64,000 bases of DNA, taken from contig JAETXT010000003.1 of NCBI GenBank assembly GCA_019188255.1, forward strand, positions 1,550,001 through 1,614,000, read 5' to 3'. The position numbers were made by a program, and so were the translations under genes. Below, in pieces: positions 1-11,122 of this stretch; the stretch's first letter is position 1, and each line of letters starts with the position of its first letter. Below the pieces are notes generated by a model. The model had not been told where the DNA came from and made no database searches. It was given only the letters and a program-made list of their open reading frames with translations. The DNA is from Verticillium longisporum. Taxonomy: Eukaryota; Ascomycota; Sordariomycetes; Glomerellales; Plectosphaerellaceae.

Positions 1-205
1 ATTCAAGCCTCCATCGCCAGACCCATTGACCTTTCATTCTGCTTCATTGGCTTGGTAGGATAGGCAGTGTACGTCTTCGTTAGCTCGGGAGTCAGTGTCA
101 CTGCCTTTCAACCCCGCCTCATTCGCCATTTGCCAGCACAACACCACGGACGAAGAAATATTTCTGTAGCTCACTCTACCACCTGAACTAATCGCTGGCT
201 TGAGC
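1..205. other. Upstream leader of the pyridoxal kinase gene
   Basis: There is no reading frame here that I can support. The stretch is moderately pyrimidine-rich and ends immediately before the first ATG of the kinase at 206. It presumably carries the promoter and 5' untranslated region; I do not see a clear TATA box. Confidence 0.4.
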
Positions 206-1469
206 ATGGCCTCAGAACTTCCCGTTCCAGAGACTCGCGTCCTGGCCGTGGCCAGTCACGTAAGCCCTCTTGCCCAGTGTGACGCCTTGGGGCACCATCA
301 TTAACAAAGCTTCAGGTTGTCTCGGGGTAAGTCCAGCCAGCTCAGAACCATGGTCTCCCAGGCTTATACTCCCTAGAAATGTCGGCAACAAAATCGCAGT
401 CTTCACGCTGCAGTCACTTGGCTGCGAAGTTGCCGCGCTCAACACTGTCCAGTTCAGTCCGTTCTCTCAGTCCTTCTGGCAACTCTCTCCCGCCTAACCT
501 TGCCCAGGCAACCACACAGGATACCGCCAATGGACCGGCACAAAAGTCACCGCCCAGGAGATTGAGTCGCTTTATGAGGGTCTCAAGAACTCGTTTCTCG
601 ACGACTTTGACATGATGCTCTCTGGATACATCCCTGGCGCCGACGCCGTCGCCGCCGTGGGGCGCATCGGCAAGGAGCTCAGGGAGAAGGCCAACGCCCA
701 GTCTACACCAGGCAGCTTCTTCTGGGTCCTTGACCCGGTCATGGGCGACAACGGCAAGCTCTACGTCGCGGAAGAGGTTGTGCCTGCGTACCAGGCCCTC
801 GTCGAGTACGCTGACCTCGTACTGCCCAACCAGTTTGAGGCAGAGTAAGTCACGAACCCGGCGAGACGACGACTCGCGAATAACGCGCTAACACGACACC
901 GTCCTAGGCTACTCTCCGGAGTCAAAATCACCGACATGGACTCCCTCGAGAAGGCCATCCAGGTCCTCCATGAGCGCTACCGCATTCCTCACGTCGTCAT
1001 CACCTCCGTCAGCATCCCCTCCGCCGACCAGCCGCCTGACCACCTCTCCGTCGTCGGCTCGTCCATGACCTCCGACGGCCGGCCGCGCCTCTTCAAGATT
1101 GTCTTCCCGGCCATCGACTGCTACTTCAGCGGCACGGGCGACATGTTCGCCGCGCTCATGACGGTGCGCATGCGCCAGGCCGTGTGGCAGAGCAGCGCCG
1201 CCGCCGAGCTCCGCGCCGGCCGCGCCTGGGTCAGCGGCGACGACGTCGATGTGCTCGACCTGCCGCTCGCGAGGGCTGCCGAGATGGTGCTCGCGAGCAT
1301 GCACGAGGTGCTCACCAAGACGGCCGAGGGCATGGGGGCCGCGGGCCGGGGGGAGGCGGACGAGAGAAAGGCGCACCTCGTCAAGAGCCGGCGCGCGGAG
1401 CTGAAGCTCGTCCGAAACCTGGCGAGCTTGAGGGAGCCGACGGTGGCGCTCAAGGCCAAGAGGATATAG
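206..1469 (+). CDS. BUD16: Pyridoxal kinase, five exons including an 11-nt micro-exon
   Basis: This gene encodes pyridoxal/pyridoxine kinase (ribokinase/PfkB superfamily), which phosphorylates vitamin B6 vitamers in the cytosol to give pyridoxal 5'-phosphate. My exon model is 206-259, 316-326, 377-456, 508-844 and 908-1469, all with GT-AG introns; it totals 1044 nt and gives 347 residues, the usual family length. The N-terminal substrate motif reads SHVVSGNVGNKIAVF across exons 1-3, followed by LNTVQFSNHTGYRQW, the ATP-site segment LDPVMGDNGKLYV, the NQFEAELLSG element and the catalytic FSGTGDMFAAL, whose Asp is the base. The second exon is only 11 nt and encodes VVSG together with the first base of the next exon. 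The codons around it are Ser and Asn where many homologues have aromatic residues. The C-terminal third is rich in Arg and Ala and looks fungal-specific. The gene converges on the dUTPase gene with about 210 bp between stop codons. Confidence 0.93.
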
Positions 1470-1681
1470 AGGGAGAGGAGTGGTCTGCATGCTATTTGTT
1501 CCTAGAGTTAGACGTCTCCTACGCAGGGCATAGATGAAAGGAGGCTGTGGCTCATTTTCATGTTGTTCATTATTCATCCATCTATAAATGCTTGTTTGAT
1601 CGTGTGCCGTCTTTCTGTCGTCGTCCTCTCGACTCTCGGCTGCCTTCCTCCCAGGGTGGGGGCAGGCGGGGACGTCTCTCC

Positions 1682-2315
1682 TTAGGCATTCTTGTCCAGG
1701 GCGACGCCAGTGCTTCCGAAGCCGCCAGCGCCGCGGACGCTCTCCTCGAGCTCCTCTACCTCGACCACCTCGGGAGTGTAGATGCGCTCGATGATCAGCT
1801 GGGCGACGCGGTCACCCTCGGCCACCGCAAAGTCGGTGTCGGCGTGGTTGAACAGCAGGATCTTGACCTGGCCGCGGTAGTCGGCATCAATGACGCCAGC
1901 GCCCGTGTCGATGAAGTGCTTGGAGGCGAGGCCAGAGCGGGGGCGATGCGGCCGTCTGCGAAGTGGTTAGCTGCGCGCCAGCGAGGGATGCGGAGCGGAT
2001 GGACGCACAGGTGCCCGCTGGCACGGAGATGGCAATGTCAGTGTCCACGAGAGCCTTGCCGCGGGCTGGAATGGAAGTCGCCTTGGATGCATAGACATCG
2101 TACCCGGCGGCGAAAGCAGAGCCGCGCGTGGGGAGGCGTGCGGCTGGGGAGAGCTTCTTGATGAGGAGAGCAGGGGCCTGGGAGGACATGGTGGGCTGCG
2201 TTGTCGCGGGCGTGACTGTGTGGGATGGGATGGAAGCGAGGGTCTCGTCGGTAGTCTTGACGCGTTTGGCTGGAGGAGATGTCGGAGGCGAGGTGATGTT
2301 CTCAGTAGTGGTCAT
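1682..2315 (-). CDS. DUT1: dUTP diphosphatase, with an apparent 1-nt deletion
   Basis: dUTPase hydrolyses dUTP to dUMP and pyrophosphate, keeping uracil out of DNA and feeding dTMP synthesis; it works as a homotrimer. The exons are 2009-2315 and 1682-1955 (53-nt intron). Four of the five trimer motifs are clear: [29 protein letters not shown] and [10 protein letters not shown]. Motif 2 should read [12 protein letters not shown], but the G run at 1939-1943 has five bases where the motif needs six, so GRIAP and RSGLASK lie in different frames. The exon sum is 581 nt, and one added base gives exactly 194 codons (193 residues). I read this as a sequence error because the enzyme is essential. I chose the ATG at 2315 (MTTTENIT); an upstream in-frame reading continues to 2492 but lacks conservation. 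Two ACGCG boxes lie about 105 bp upstream. Confidence 0.9.
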
Positions 2316-2419
2316 GATGCCTGCGCAAGGTACGGGGGTAAATGGTTGAGGTCGATGGAGGTGGAGTGAATGATAGGCCTTGAGGAGAGGGGGAATCAGG
2401 GTCCACGATAATGGCGGTG

Positions 2420-2429
2420 ACGCGACGCG
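2420..2429. promoter_or_regulatory. Tandem ACGCG boxes, MCB-like
   Basis: Two adjacent ACGCG pentamers (2420-2424 and 2425-2429) sit about 105-115 bp upstream of the dUTPase start codon. ACGCG is the core of the MluI cell-cycle box bound by the MBF (Mbp1/Swi6-type) factor, and S-phase nucleotide genes are its classical targets in yeasts. The placement fits G1/S control of dUTPase. That is inference from motif and position only, and such short motifs occur by chance in GC-rich DNA. Confidence 0.4.
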
Positions 2430-4685
2430 CCTCAACGAGACGCATTGGCCAATAGGGGATTCCCGAGGGTGAACTTGCATCATCCGGCACACATCACGTG
2501 GGATGGGATGTCGTTGTTCTTCTCATACTCCTCACATTCCTGTGCTCTATTCTGAGATGACCAAAGTGCCCTGCCGAAGCACTATCTCGGCACCATCCTA
2601 GTCGCTACCTACCAAATCCGTTTCTTCACGTTGGCCTGGTCTTCGACCGCTCCGAGACATGCGCCTGTTGGCGCCACTGGACAGGGCCCAATTACATCAA
2701 ACGTACCAACTGCTCAATCCATCAGACAATGGAATCTCGATTCTCAACTGGGATCCCATCACATGGTCTGTATGACCAAATCCTGGAGTGCAGAATGGCC
2801 GCACTTCTGGCCCCCGAAACCGTGACAGGTATATCACCAACAGTCCAACAGTAGCCTGCCAGGCAAGCACTTGATGAAGCCGGAGTTGATAGTATCATCT
2901 CCGTTATAACCAAGTGTCTCTGCATTGTGACGATAAGCTGCCAGCGTCTATCTCTCGCTTCGGTGATGCTATCCATTCCGGTACTCTCAGCCCGGTCTTC
3001 TGTGCTTTTTCAACCATAAACGACATGGATTGCAGAACCGAGAAGAAAGAACATCGCCTGAGCAGCCTGATAACGACGACCAATACTGATACGGCCATTG
3101 AATGGACTGAATCGCCAATGAAAAATATCCCTTCTACTGCGAATTACGGGTTTTTCATGTCTCGGGCGTGGCAGACGACGACCACGGCAACCGTGACACC
3201 GATAGTATGCGCATGTCAGATTACACTGGGAGCAGTCGAGACCGTGAGTCCTTCTACTCTGACTACCACATAAGCCTATCCTCCATCCGGTACTCTTTGG
3301 GCAGACTGGACGGCCGTAATGACATGCTGCCAGGCATTTTAACCAGCGTCTGCAGGTGCAAATGTTTACATATCGTCAGTATTCTCACGAACACTGTTCG
3401 GCAAGTATCGCTGGTCTTCGCCGCCTGGCTCGGGAGTACCACGACAACCGGCATCTTACCACATGGGTTGGCAAGGGGGTATCACAGTTGAGTGCGGGCA
3501 GACTCAAACTCAGACGCCGATGTCTATCAGTCTAATATCCGCGAACTAGGACAAGCCTCATGGATCTAATGGACGGTTTCGAAGCCCTTGACTTTGACGG
3601 TATTGCGTTCAGCCTATCTTTACGCTTATAATCTAGCAGACTTCACATCGTGGGCGTCGAGGAAGCCGTGGCTGTCACACGGGGTGGTAGACCTGAATGA
3701 TACGCCGTCGAATACCCGCAAGGTTCATTGGGCAGATAACAACGAGGACCAGCCACTCACCACGTATGGTTGCTCGCGCCGAAAGTTACATAGCCGGAAG
3801 AGAGGCGGGAGAAACACAGGACCTATAGAGATGACCAGGGTCCGGGAGGGTCAAGATAGCTAGGGATTTCCGAGCAGGAGTTCAGCTTGATCTCGATGGC
3901 CGTTACATGTCGGCAGCGATGCGCTGGATCTCTTCCGACAAGTCGCTTGAACAAGTCAAAAGGGACAGCACCACAGTCTTGGTCAGTCGCGTCACCTTAC
4001 CTCAAAATGTGCCAGACAAGTCATCGCAGGCTTGGGGATCTTGCGTCGGTAGGTCCGACTTGTGTAAATGATTAACCCTCACCGCAGCAATAGACTCATG
4101 TCTAGCGCTTGTTCCTGGCGTCCCACATCACAGTACCACCCATGAGCCCTCTTCACGTGTGCGCGATGCTCACTGCGATTCATATGAAGGCCCCTTTGAG
4201 TCTTGGCTTCGCAACAACAACATCGATACGCTCAATAGAACGTGTGTAATGTGCCCTGAGGACGGCCTCGCCTGCACTGCCAGGCCACATGAGAAGTAGA
4301 AAAATGTGGCGTTCTCTGCGAGGAGCAGATCTACACCCGGCGTGTGCCTCGTGGGCCCATGGGCGCTCTGGGGGCCCCCGGAACAGGCCAACGTGCTGCG
4401 CCGATTCGATATTTGGTCGAGCCAGCGAATCACATTACACGCGAGTCGCCAATGTCGCCCTCAGCCTGCATGAACAGTCCACTAGGGATTGTCTCGAGAG
4501 CCGAACCTGGGTTCGCCTGGCCAATAAAGGAGATTCTTCGCCATAGGAGAACAGTTAGGCGCATCGCGTCTGCTACTGACAGTTGAATCCGCCTTCTTGG
4601 CACATTTGGCACGTCGGGCCCTCCCGTCCGACCGTTCGATCATGATCATTTATATCCACGGATTGTCAGTTCCTCAGGGGCGTCA
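2430..4685. other. Gene-free stretch, possibly with decayed coding remnants
   Basis: Only short overlapping open frames occur here, none longer than about 120 codons and none recognisable to me. Some stretches, for example near 3140-3300 and 3590-3870, have a coding-like texture broken by stops, so a decayed gene is possible. I could not name a family and make no functional call. There is no tRNA-like B-box and no tandem repeat that I can see. Confidence 0.3.
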
Positions 4686-6297
4686 ATGGCTCAGTTGAAT
4701 ACCTTCACATACAGCATCAGCAAACAGAGTGATACAATGTCTTCAGATGAGCAAACCAAGATCTGTCTCGGCGTGGCCGTCGACCACCGAATCCAGCGGC
4801 TCTGCAAAACCACTCCCCACGGCCTTGCAGGGGAGTCCGATCACGTTGCAAGCATCAAGGAGGAAGGGCGGGCGTTGAGGCGACCTCGCGAGGAAATTGC
4901 CGTCACCGCAGAGCTCGCAGGTCCGGCCTACAAAGGTGGTATCGCCGTCATGCTGCAGCAGCCTCGAAAACCCACCCATACGACAAGGGCATCGACGCTG
5001 TCATCGAGGACTGCGAGAGCCTGCTAGCCCTCTACGAGGTCTTTGATGTGGCGTCCCGCGGCTCCCTCGACATTCGAACCAATGTCTCCGTTGTCGACCT
5101 GCTGCCCTTCGTCTCCGCTAGCGTGGACAGCCTGAGCGACGCATATCTCGCCGAATCATTCAAAGCGTCGACGCAGGTCGTCTGCGACAAGGAACCCGAT
5201 GTCCTGCTGTGCGCAGGCAAGATCTGGCTGCCGAGGGCCGGCAAGTTTGATGATCGCAAGGGAGACGCCTGGAAGTTCGAGAGCGTTGGTCTCGGAACCC
5301 AATTTGGCAGCACCCCTAAGCTGCCTATCACTGCAAGGGTTCGGCATGGATCGAAAGGCCTCGTCGCTATCCCCAGGGTGAACGGGTTCCATCCAAGCCA
5401 CGCCATGAACTACCTCTCGCACGTTAGTCTCCTGAGGCAACTGCAAGTACTGATTGGCGTGGAAACGTGTGGTACCCTCAGGGGTGACTGGGAGGATGAA
5501 GAATGGATGGGCGATATCAGGAAGCGTTGCCAGAACATTTCCCAATCACTGACTGGTAAGTCTTCCTTTGTTTCTCGCCTCCGTCAACCGTTTCTCACAC
5601 GTCACGCGCAGGGCATTCGCCATCCAAGTCTGCCGCACTGCAGAGTCCCGGGCAGAGCTCGGGCAGGTATAACAGGAATAAATACCTGCCCGAGTGGCAG
5701 GAAATGTACAGCGACACCCTACTATCTCTGAAGGTGGGTATCACCAGCCTTCTAGCGAACCCCGACATGGCCAAGAAGTCTCCGGAGACGCCCTATCGAA
5801 TTCTGCTTGCATCTGGTCTGAGCGAGACCTGCAACGATCTGGCCCTGGTCCTCACCCAGATCTCCCGCTGCGTGGAGAGAGGCTGGCCCGAGTCCGTGGC
5901 CTGGAAGAACGAGGCCTCACTGAGAGCGCTGTCGTCGGACACGCTTTTATTATCTGAAACGGTACTGAAAGCTGCCAAAAAGGCGCAACGTACGGGATTT
6001 GCGGAAATAGCTGTGGTAGGGATGAAGATCATCGCTAGGATCGATAACAAGAGCAGGGACAAGGACGCCGCATACAAGTACGGCATGGATCCGAACGAGC
6101 TCAGAAAAAACTTCACGAAGATGGCCGTGCATATTGAGTCTCTACTATTGGATCTCCTGGAGAAAAAGGAAGATGCGCTCAATGCTCTGGGTCAGGAGGA
6201 TTACCTGTCGAGTTTGATGGACAAAGTGAGTATCACACCCTCGTCAACAAGAAACGAGTATAGAAGGTCGTCGGGGGCTGTACGATCTGGTTGGTGA
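4686..6297 (+). CDS. Uncharacterised fungal protein, three segments
   Basis: I do not recognise this protein with confidence. It begins at ATG 4686 or, as likely, at 4737 (MSSDEQTKICLG). The N-terminal part reads openly to VMLQQPRKP and then shifts frame near 4971-4977; one missing C in a CCC run restores KPHPYDKGIDAVIEDCE, whereas a 38-nt intron (4921-4958) would also fit by phase. The central part contains VSVVDLLPFV, EPDVLLCAGKIWLP and RVNGFHPSHAMNY. The layout of a hydrophobic core strand, a second strand and an HPS motif is reminiscent of the uracil-DNA-glycosylase fold, which is only a weak inference. A clear intron at 5556-5611 joins SLTG to HSPSKS. The C-terminal part is helical (LLSETVLKAAKKAQ). 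The end is uncertain: reading through gives a stop at 6297, while a 38-nt GT-AG segment (6226-6263) would instead append a hydrophobic tail ending near 6450. Confidence 0.6.
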
Positions 6298-7164
6298 TGG
6301 TCATTGGGTTGTTTCGAGCGGGCGTTTACAAATCCTTGACCGTAGTGATAGTTTTGATACCAAGCGTTGTGGGTTGGGAACCGATAGGATTCATTGTGAG
6401 GAAATTTGACCCAAGTTGCATTATTTCAGAGACTCCAAGTTCTTTCAGTTGAAGCGTTGTCTTGTCGGCTCCCGCACATGGTGGAGCGGTGTTCGATGCT
6501 TTGAGGGCCTTCCTGTCCTTTTCTGTGCCACCGTACTTTCTCGGGAGCAGAGTAGCAATCATGTGAAAGGAGGAAACAGGGTTCGATGCGCCGGACCACA
6601 GAGTGAGGTGCTTCGCCCAGCGACATTGCTTTGATATCGATGAATACACAGAGGAATCCCCGGATCGTGTTGCAGTGGCCTGTATAGGGACAGCACCTCA
6701 CTCGGCAGGAGGAAGCCATAACCTCCAAACCGCCACCAAAAGTATAGCCCGCCGAACTGGCTTCTATGGTGCTGCATACATCAGATACAGCAGTGCGCAA
6801 GCATCGTTTCAGTCACCTTTTACTGAAACTGCTTCATGCCCGTGGCTCCTGCAACGCGAAGTAAGGCTTTGATGGTCGATCGTATGCTTAGTGAAGCGAC
6901 GTATTCGCAGCAGACGAGGATATTTGAGCTCAGTTTCTTCAAATGGTCATGTTGTGACATGCCTCCGTCGCTCCGTTGCAAGCGAGGGAAAGATCCTCGT
7001 TTGTGGAGGGGGGCACGTGCTACTGCATTTGAGCAACTCGTCAATCGTTAACCTCTTTCTCCTAGCAAGGGCTACACCCGCTTGGAAGGCCAACAGTAGA
7101 AACTCTTCCGAGGGACTATGTCGTGCGTCAGGTGGATTACAATCGCTGTCAGCAGTGTAGCCCT
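6298..7164. other. Intergenic region between convergent genes
   Basis: Small overlapping open frames occur on both strands, but none has recognisable content. Part of it (6264-6450) may be a last exon of the preceding uncharacterised gene encoding a hydrophobic tail. The remainder would be the 3' flanks of two convergent genes. Confidence 0.35.
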
Positions 7165-8211
7165 TCAGTCGTCGAGTTCCTTTCCAAAGTCGATTAACCG
7201 AATCCTGGTTGCGTCGCGCGGGTGAAATTGCGCGACTTTCGACCGAACCAAGAAGCGTGCAGCCGCAGTTTCTTTGGCGACTTTGACATATGCCGCTGTG
7301 CCATCGCCGCCCGACTCGACGAGTTGGTTGAGAAGTTCTTCAGTAAGCTCGCGCATCTCCCGTCCGGCAGCGGCAGTCTCGTTGGGAACGTCGTTCCCTC
7401 CTTGGCCGGCGGCAATAGCAGCACCCCAGACTTCTTCTAGCCGTCGCTGCCGCTTGCCCCCGTCGTCAGCATTGGGAGCCTTGAGCTTCTTGGGGCGGCC
7501 CTGCGCGTTGAAGCCTGCGGCAAGGTCTTCGACGTCGACATCCATCATGTCTCCAACGACGGGTCCTCCAAGGTCTTCGGCAGCGAGTTGGGAGGCCAAA
7601 TGTTCATCGATGAACTTATTGAGGTCTTTCAGCAACCGTGACGTCTCTCGTGCATACTGCTTCTGCTTCTGTCTCAACTCGTCCATCCTTTCCCTGGCTG
7701 CATCCTCCGGGTCCGTATCCATGTGGTTGGTAAGCTCCTCGCTGAGTGACTCGATGCGCTTCTCCAAGCTCGCAGTCAGCTGTTGCTGATCATTCAGACT
7801 GGCCTTTTCGGCTAGGAGCTGGTTGTTAGCCCTCTCGATGGATACCTCTTGGGTAGCAACATATGCTCTCGACTCGTCAACGGTTTGATGTGCCTGGCGG
7901 AGAGAGAGCAGGGCCGGCAGCACTGAAGATGAGGCAGGCATGAACGGGGTTTCCTGGAAAACGCGATCGAAGGCCGACTTCATAATCTTGAAAGGCGCGA
8001 CCCTGGAATTGGCGAGAGTCTGGTCGAGAGGCTGCGCATTGCGTTGAAGCTAGGAATCATCAGTCTCCGTATCATAATTCAACAGAATAGAATGTCACAC
8101 TGATGCGAGCTCCTGCTGGTATTCGAATATCTGGGCCTGAAGTTCTTGGAGGCTTTGCTCGACGCTCAGGAGGTGCCTTGTCTCCCCTGGACGCGCTTGG
8201 GCCAACACCAT
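7165..8211 (-). CDS. CENP-K-like inner kinetochore protein
   Basis: The protein looks like the fungal CENP-K (Sim4-type) subunit of the constitutive centromere-associated network, which links CENP-A chromatin to the outer kinetochore. The exons are 8101-8211 and 7165-8049 with a 51-nt intron, giving 331 residues. The start is MVLAQARPGETRH at 8211, and the first exon already carries the coiled-coil segment LQELQAQIFEYQQELAS. The conserved block SRVAPFKIMKSAFDRVF follows the splice. A long coiled coil covers roughly residues 70-170. The C-terminal part holds the acidic GGPVVGDMMDVDVEDL segment, a basic patch KKLKAPNADDGGKRQRR, and the well-conserved terminus ARFLVRSKVAQFHPRDA. The assignment rests on my recall of fungal proteins annotated Cenp-K; another kinetochore coiled-coil family is the main alternative. 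It is divergent from the KH-protein gene, about 1.36 kb away. Confidence 0.65.
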
Positions 8212-9570
8212 GGTGGCAGGTTACCAAACTCGGTACCTTAGTCGCGATGGCTTCAGTCGTTGAGCAGCGTCGAAGAGTAATGCAGCCAAGGTGGCGGGGA
8301 TTTGCGAGGTGCTTTGACGGTTACTGATGTCTCTGGGAGCCCGAAAAGTCATGCCGATGGAGATTTGATGCTGTTGAGGACGGATCTACCCCCCCTTTGT
8401 TTCACAGCGATGAGGTAGGTAGTGGGTGATGCGGCAGCCTGAGATTGCTCCCTGGTCACAACAAGGCCAGGGCACAAGGGGAGCAAGGCTTCACGCGTCA
8501 GCCGTGGGGCAAACGAACGCCGGGCACTGTACGGCGCGGCACATGATGCACACCGCAACCTCGAGGGAAGCCCCGTACTTGGCTGCATCAGTGCGCCCCT
8601 ACTGTCAAGGTGTCCTAGCGCAGCACTGTATGGAGGCTAGGGTCGATCTTTTCTCCGGGGGTTTCAGCAACCTTCGCGCGCGTCGACCATCTTTTCCCAA
8701 ACCGCACCGAGACAAATCACCCCCTTCGATTCGAAGCTCCTCGCGCGCTGTCATCCGCAGTCCAAGGTCCCCGACTCCATCTCTTTTCCATCACTTGTGT
8801 CTTCTACATCCCATTCTTTATCATCCAGAAGGACCAAGAGTCCCTTTGCTGCCGCCCATCGTCCCTCGAACCCATCTTGTGGTATTTCTGGCGACCACCT
8901 CCGCCTCCGCCTCCCTATCCCCCTAGCTCCAAGCTGGCCGACCGCAGAGCTGCAAGCTCGCCCTCCTCCTACCTTACCCAGCCTCGAGAGGAAGCCATCT
9001 CCGTCAAACGAGACTCCAGGTGCTGCAAGCAGACCCAGAGTGCTTTCGCTAGGATTCGCGATCGACTTGCCACGTTCCATCTCTTGAAGGCATACGAGCT
9101 GTGTGGGTTCAAGGTTTGAGCATCAACGTTCGCGATCCGTACGACTCATCCTCGTCCATCACTCCTCCTGCTACCTCACTTCTTCACCTCGCCCACCTAC
9201 CTTTACCTCCCATCTTTTTTTCTCCATCAGAAAACACACTCCCAGGACCTCCTCACCGTCCTCCCAACCTTCTGGACCCTTGTCCTTCTGGCCCGATACT
9301 GCTCTTTCCCGACCACAGCCTGATCCCGACCCCGACCTGTCTCCCTCGATCGCACGCACCTGTCCTCCCTCGATCCATAACCACTTCATCAACAGCACCA
9401 GCTCGCTCCGAGCACCAGGTCCAATCCATCGCGCCACTACACTTGCCCGTTTTCCTTCGAAAACCGTTGCGGTGTAGATAGGCCAATAAAAGCTGTTCTC
9501 TGAACACCTAACTTCCGACGTCCTCAGCCCGATCAATCTCGTGTGAGACGCAATTAATACCTAGCCCAAC
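8212..9570. other. Divergent promoter region with pyrimidine-rich leader
   Basis: This 1.36-kb interval separates the CENP-K-like gene from the KH-protein gene. From about 8650 onward the + strand is strongly C/T-rich, a texture typical of long 5' leaders of highly expressed fungal genes. Open frames inside it are proline- and serine-rich artefacts of that composition. A ggtaccttag element occurs at about 8232-8241, and a CCAAT sequence lies close to 9483, about 90 bp before the KH-protein start. Confidence 0.4.
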
Positions 9571-11122
9571 ATGTCGGCTTCACCCACGCAACCCGCCAAC
9601 TCGGCCAAGCGCCCTCTCGAGGAGACGTCTTCGCCATCGCGCAGCAACGACCAGCCCGATGCCAAGCGCCCTGCCCTGGACAAGATTCTGAAGAATGACG
9701 ACGAGGTCGCCATGGCTGAGAAGCCCGAGGAGGAGGATGACGCTGGCGCTGTTGTCGAAGCCACCGAGGCTGCTCCTTCCGAAACCACCAACGGTGCCAA
9801 GGAGGAGACCGAAGGCGAGGCCGCAGACGAGCCGAAGCCCATTGCTAGTGCCGTGGCCGGCAACGTTCCATCGTCCACTCCTAATGCTTCGACTCATGAC
9901 GAGACGGCTTGGATCCACATTCGCGCCGTCATCTCCAGCCCAGAGGCTGCGACGGTCATTGGCAAGGGAGGCGAAAACGTGTCCAACATTCGCAAGATGT
10001 CCGGGGCCAAGTGCACGGTCAGCGACTACCAGAAGGGTGCCGTTGAGCGCATCCTGACCGTTAGCGGCGTGGTAGACGCTTCGGCCAAGGTGAGCGACCA
10101 TACTTTGATTTTCCAAAGAACTCTCTTGAACTGACTCGAACTGTAGGCTTTTGGTCTGATCATCCGAACCCTGAACAATGAGCCTCTGGACGAGCCGTCC
10201 AGTGCGCAGTCCAAGACGTACCCTCTTCGACTCCTCATTCCCCACATCCTGATCGGATCCATCATTGGTAAGGGTGGAGCTCGTATCCGTGAGATTCAGG
10301 AGGCGTCCGGAGCCCGGCTTAACGCTTCTGACTCCTGCCTCCCCATGTCGACCGAGCGTTCCCTCGTGGTCATGGGCGTGGCCGATGCGGTTCACATTGC
10401 CACATACTACGTGGGAAGCACTCTACTGGAGCAATTGAATGACCGCTTTGGCGGTCCGGCCGCCTCGGCCTACGCGACGCGGAGCGGCGGTCCTGCCGGT
10501 GTTGTCCCAGGTGGCATGCAGGTAGTACCGTACTGCCCCCAGCCGACGACCGGCAACTACGGCAACAGGGAGAACTTTGGCAGACGCCATGATGCCAGGG
10601 GCCAACATCCCCAGCAGCACCACATGCCGCCCGCTCCCTATGGCCAGCAGTATCCCCCTCATGGCGCCCAGCCCGGCCCCGCCATTCCTCAGCAATATGG
10701 TGCTCAGGCTGGCGGCTACGGCGGCGCGCCTATGCAGCCACACGGTGGTCCTGCGGCTCCTCAGCCCCACGGCGGACACCCCGCGCAGCCCATGCACGGT
10801 GGTCCCGCCGGCGGCGGCATGGCCGGTCAGCCTTTGACGCAGCAAATCTTCATTCCTAACGACATGGTTGGCGCCATCATTGGCAAGGGCGGCCAGAAGA
10901 TCAACGAGATACGCCAGATCAGCGGCAGTGTGATCAAGATCAACGAACCCCAAGACAACAGCAACGAGCGTCTGGTGACCATTACCGGCACAGACGAAAC
11001 GAATCGCATGGCCCTTTACATGCTATACTCGCGCCTTGGTAGGTTGAAGCTGGCAGCAGCAATTCCCACGTCTGAGCTTGTCACTAATCGCGCTGGCAGA
11101 ATCGGAGAAGCACCGAGTCTAA
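9571..11122 (+). CDS. PBP2: Triple-KH-domain RNA-binding protein (PCBP/Pbp2 type)
   Basis: This is a poly(C)-binding-type RNA-binding protein related to yeast Pbp2/Hek2 and S. pombe Rnc1, expected to bind mRNAs in nucleus or cytoplasm. The exons are 9571-10089, 10147-11038 and 11100-11122, giving 477 residues. The last exon is only 23 nt and encodes ESEKHRV; without it the frame runs on to 11130 with a nonsense tail. KH1 spans about residues 112-176 (VIGKGGENVSNIRK), KH2 about 198-270 (SIIGKGGARIREIQ) and KH3 about 403-470 (AIIGKGGQKINEIRQ). All three keep the GKGG RNA-contact loop. The N-terminal 110 residues are acidic and disordered. The linker between KH2 and KH3 is long and low-complexity, rich in Gln, Pro, Gly and His with repeated HGGP-like units. 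No frame lesion is seen here. Confidence 0.93.

Noticed and set aside
909..1577. 222-codon open frame antisense to pyridoxal kinase
   Set aside because: It is opposite the last exon of a well-supported gene and consists of Arg/Gly/Ala-rich text expected from GC-rich codons read backwards.
2560..4680. Possible decayed gene, including a passing resemblance to chitinase-like text near 3560-3700
   Set aside because: No stretch long enough gave a recognisable motif on either strand, so I do not call a pseudogene.
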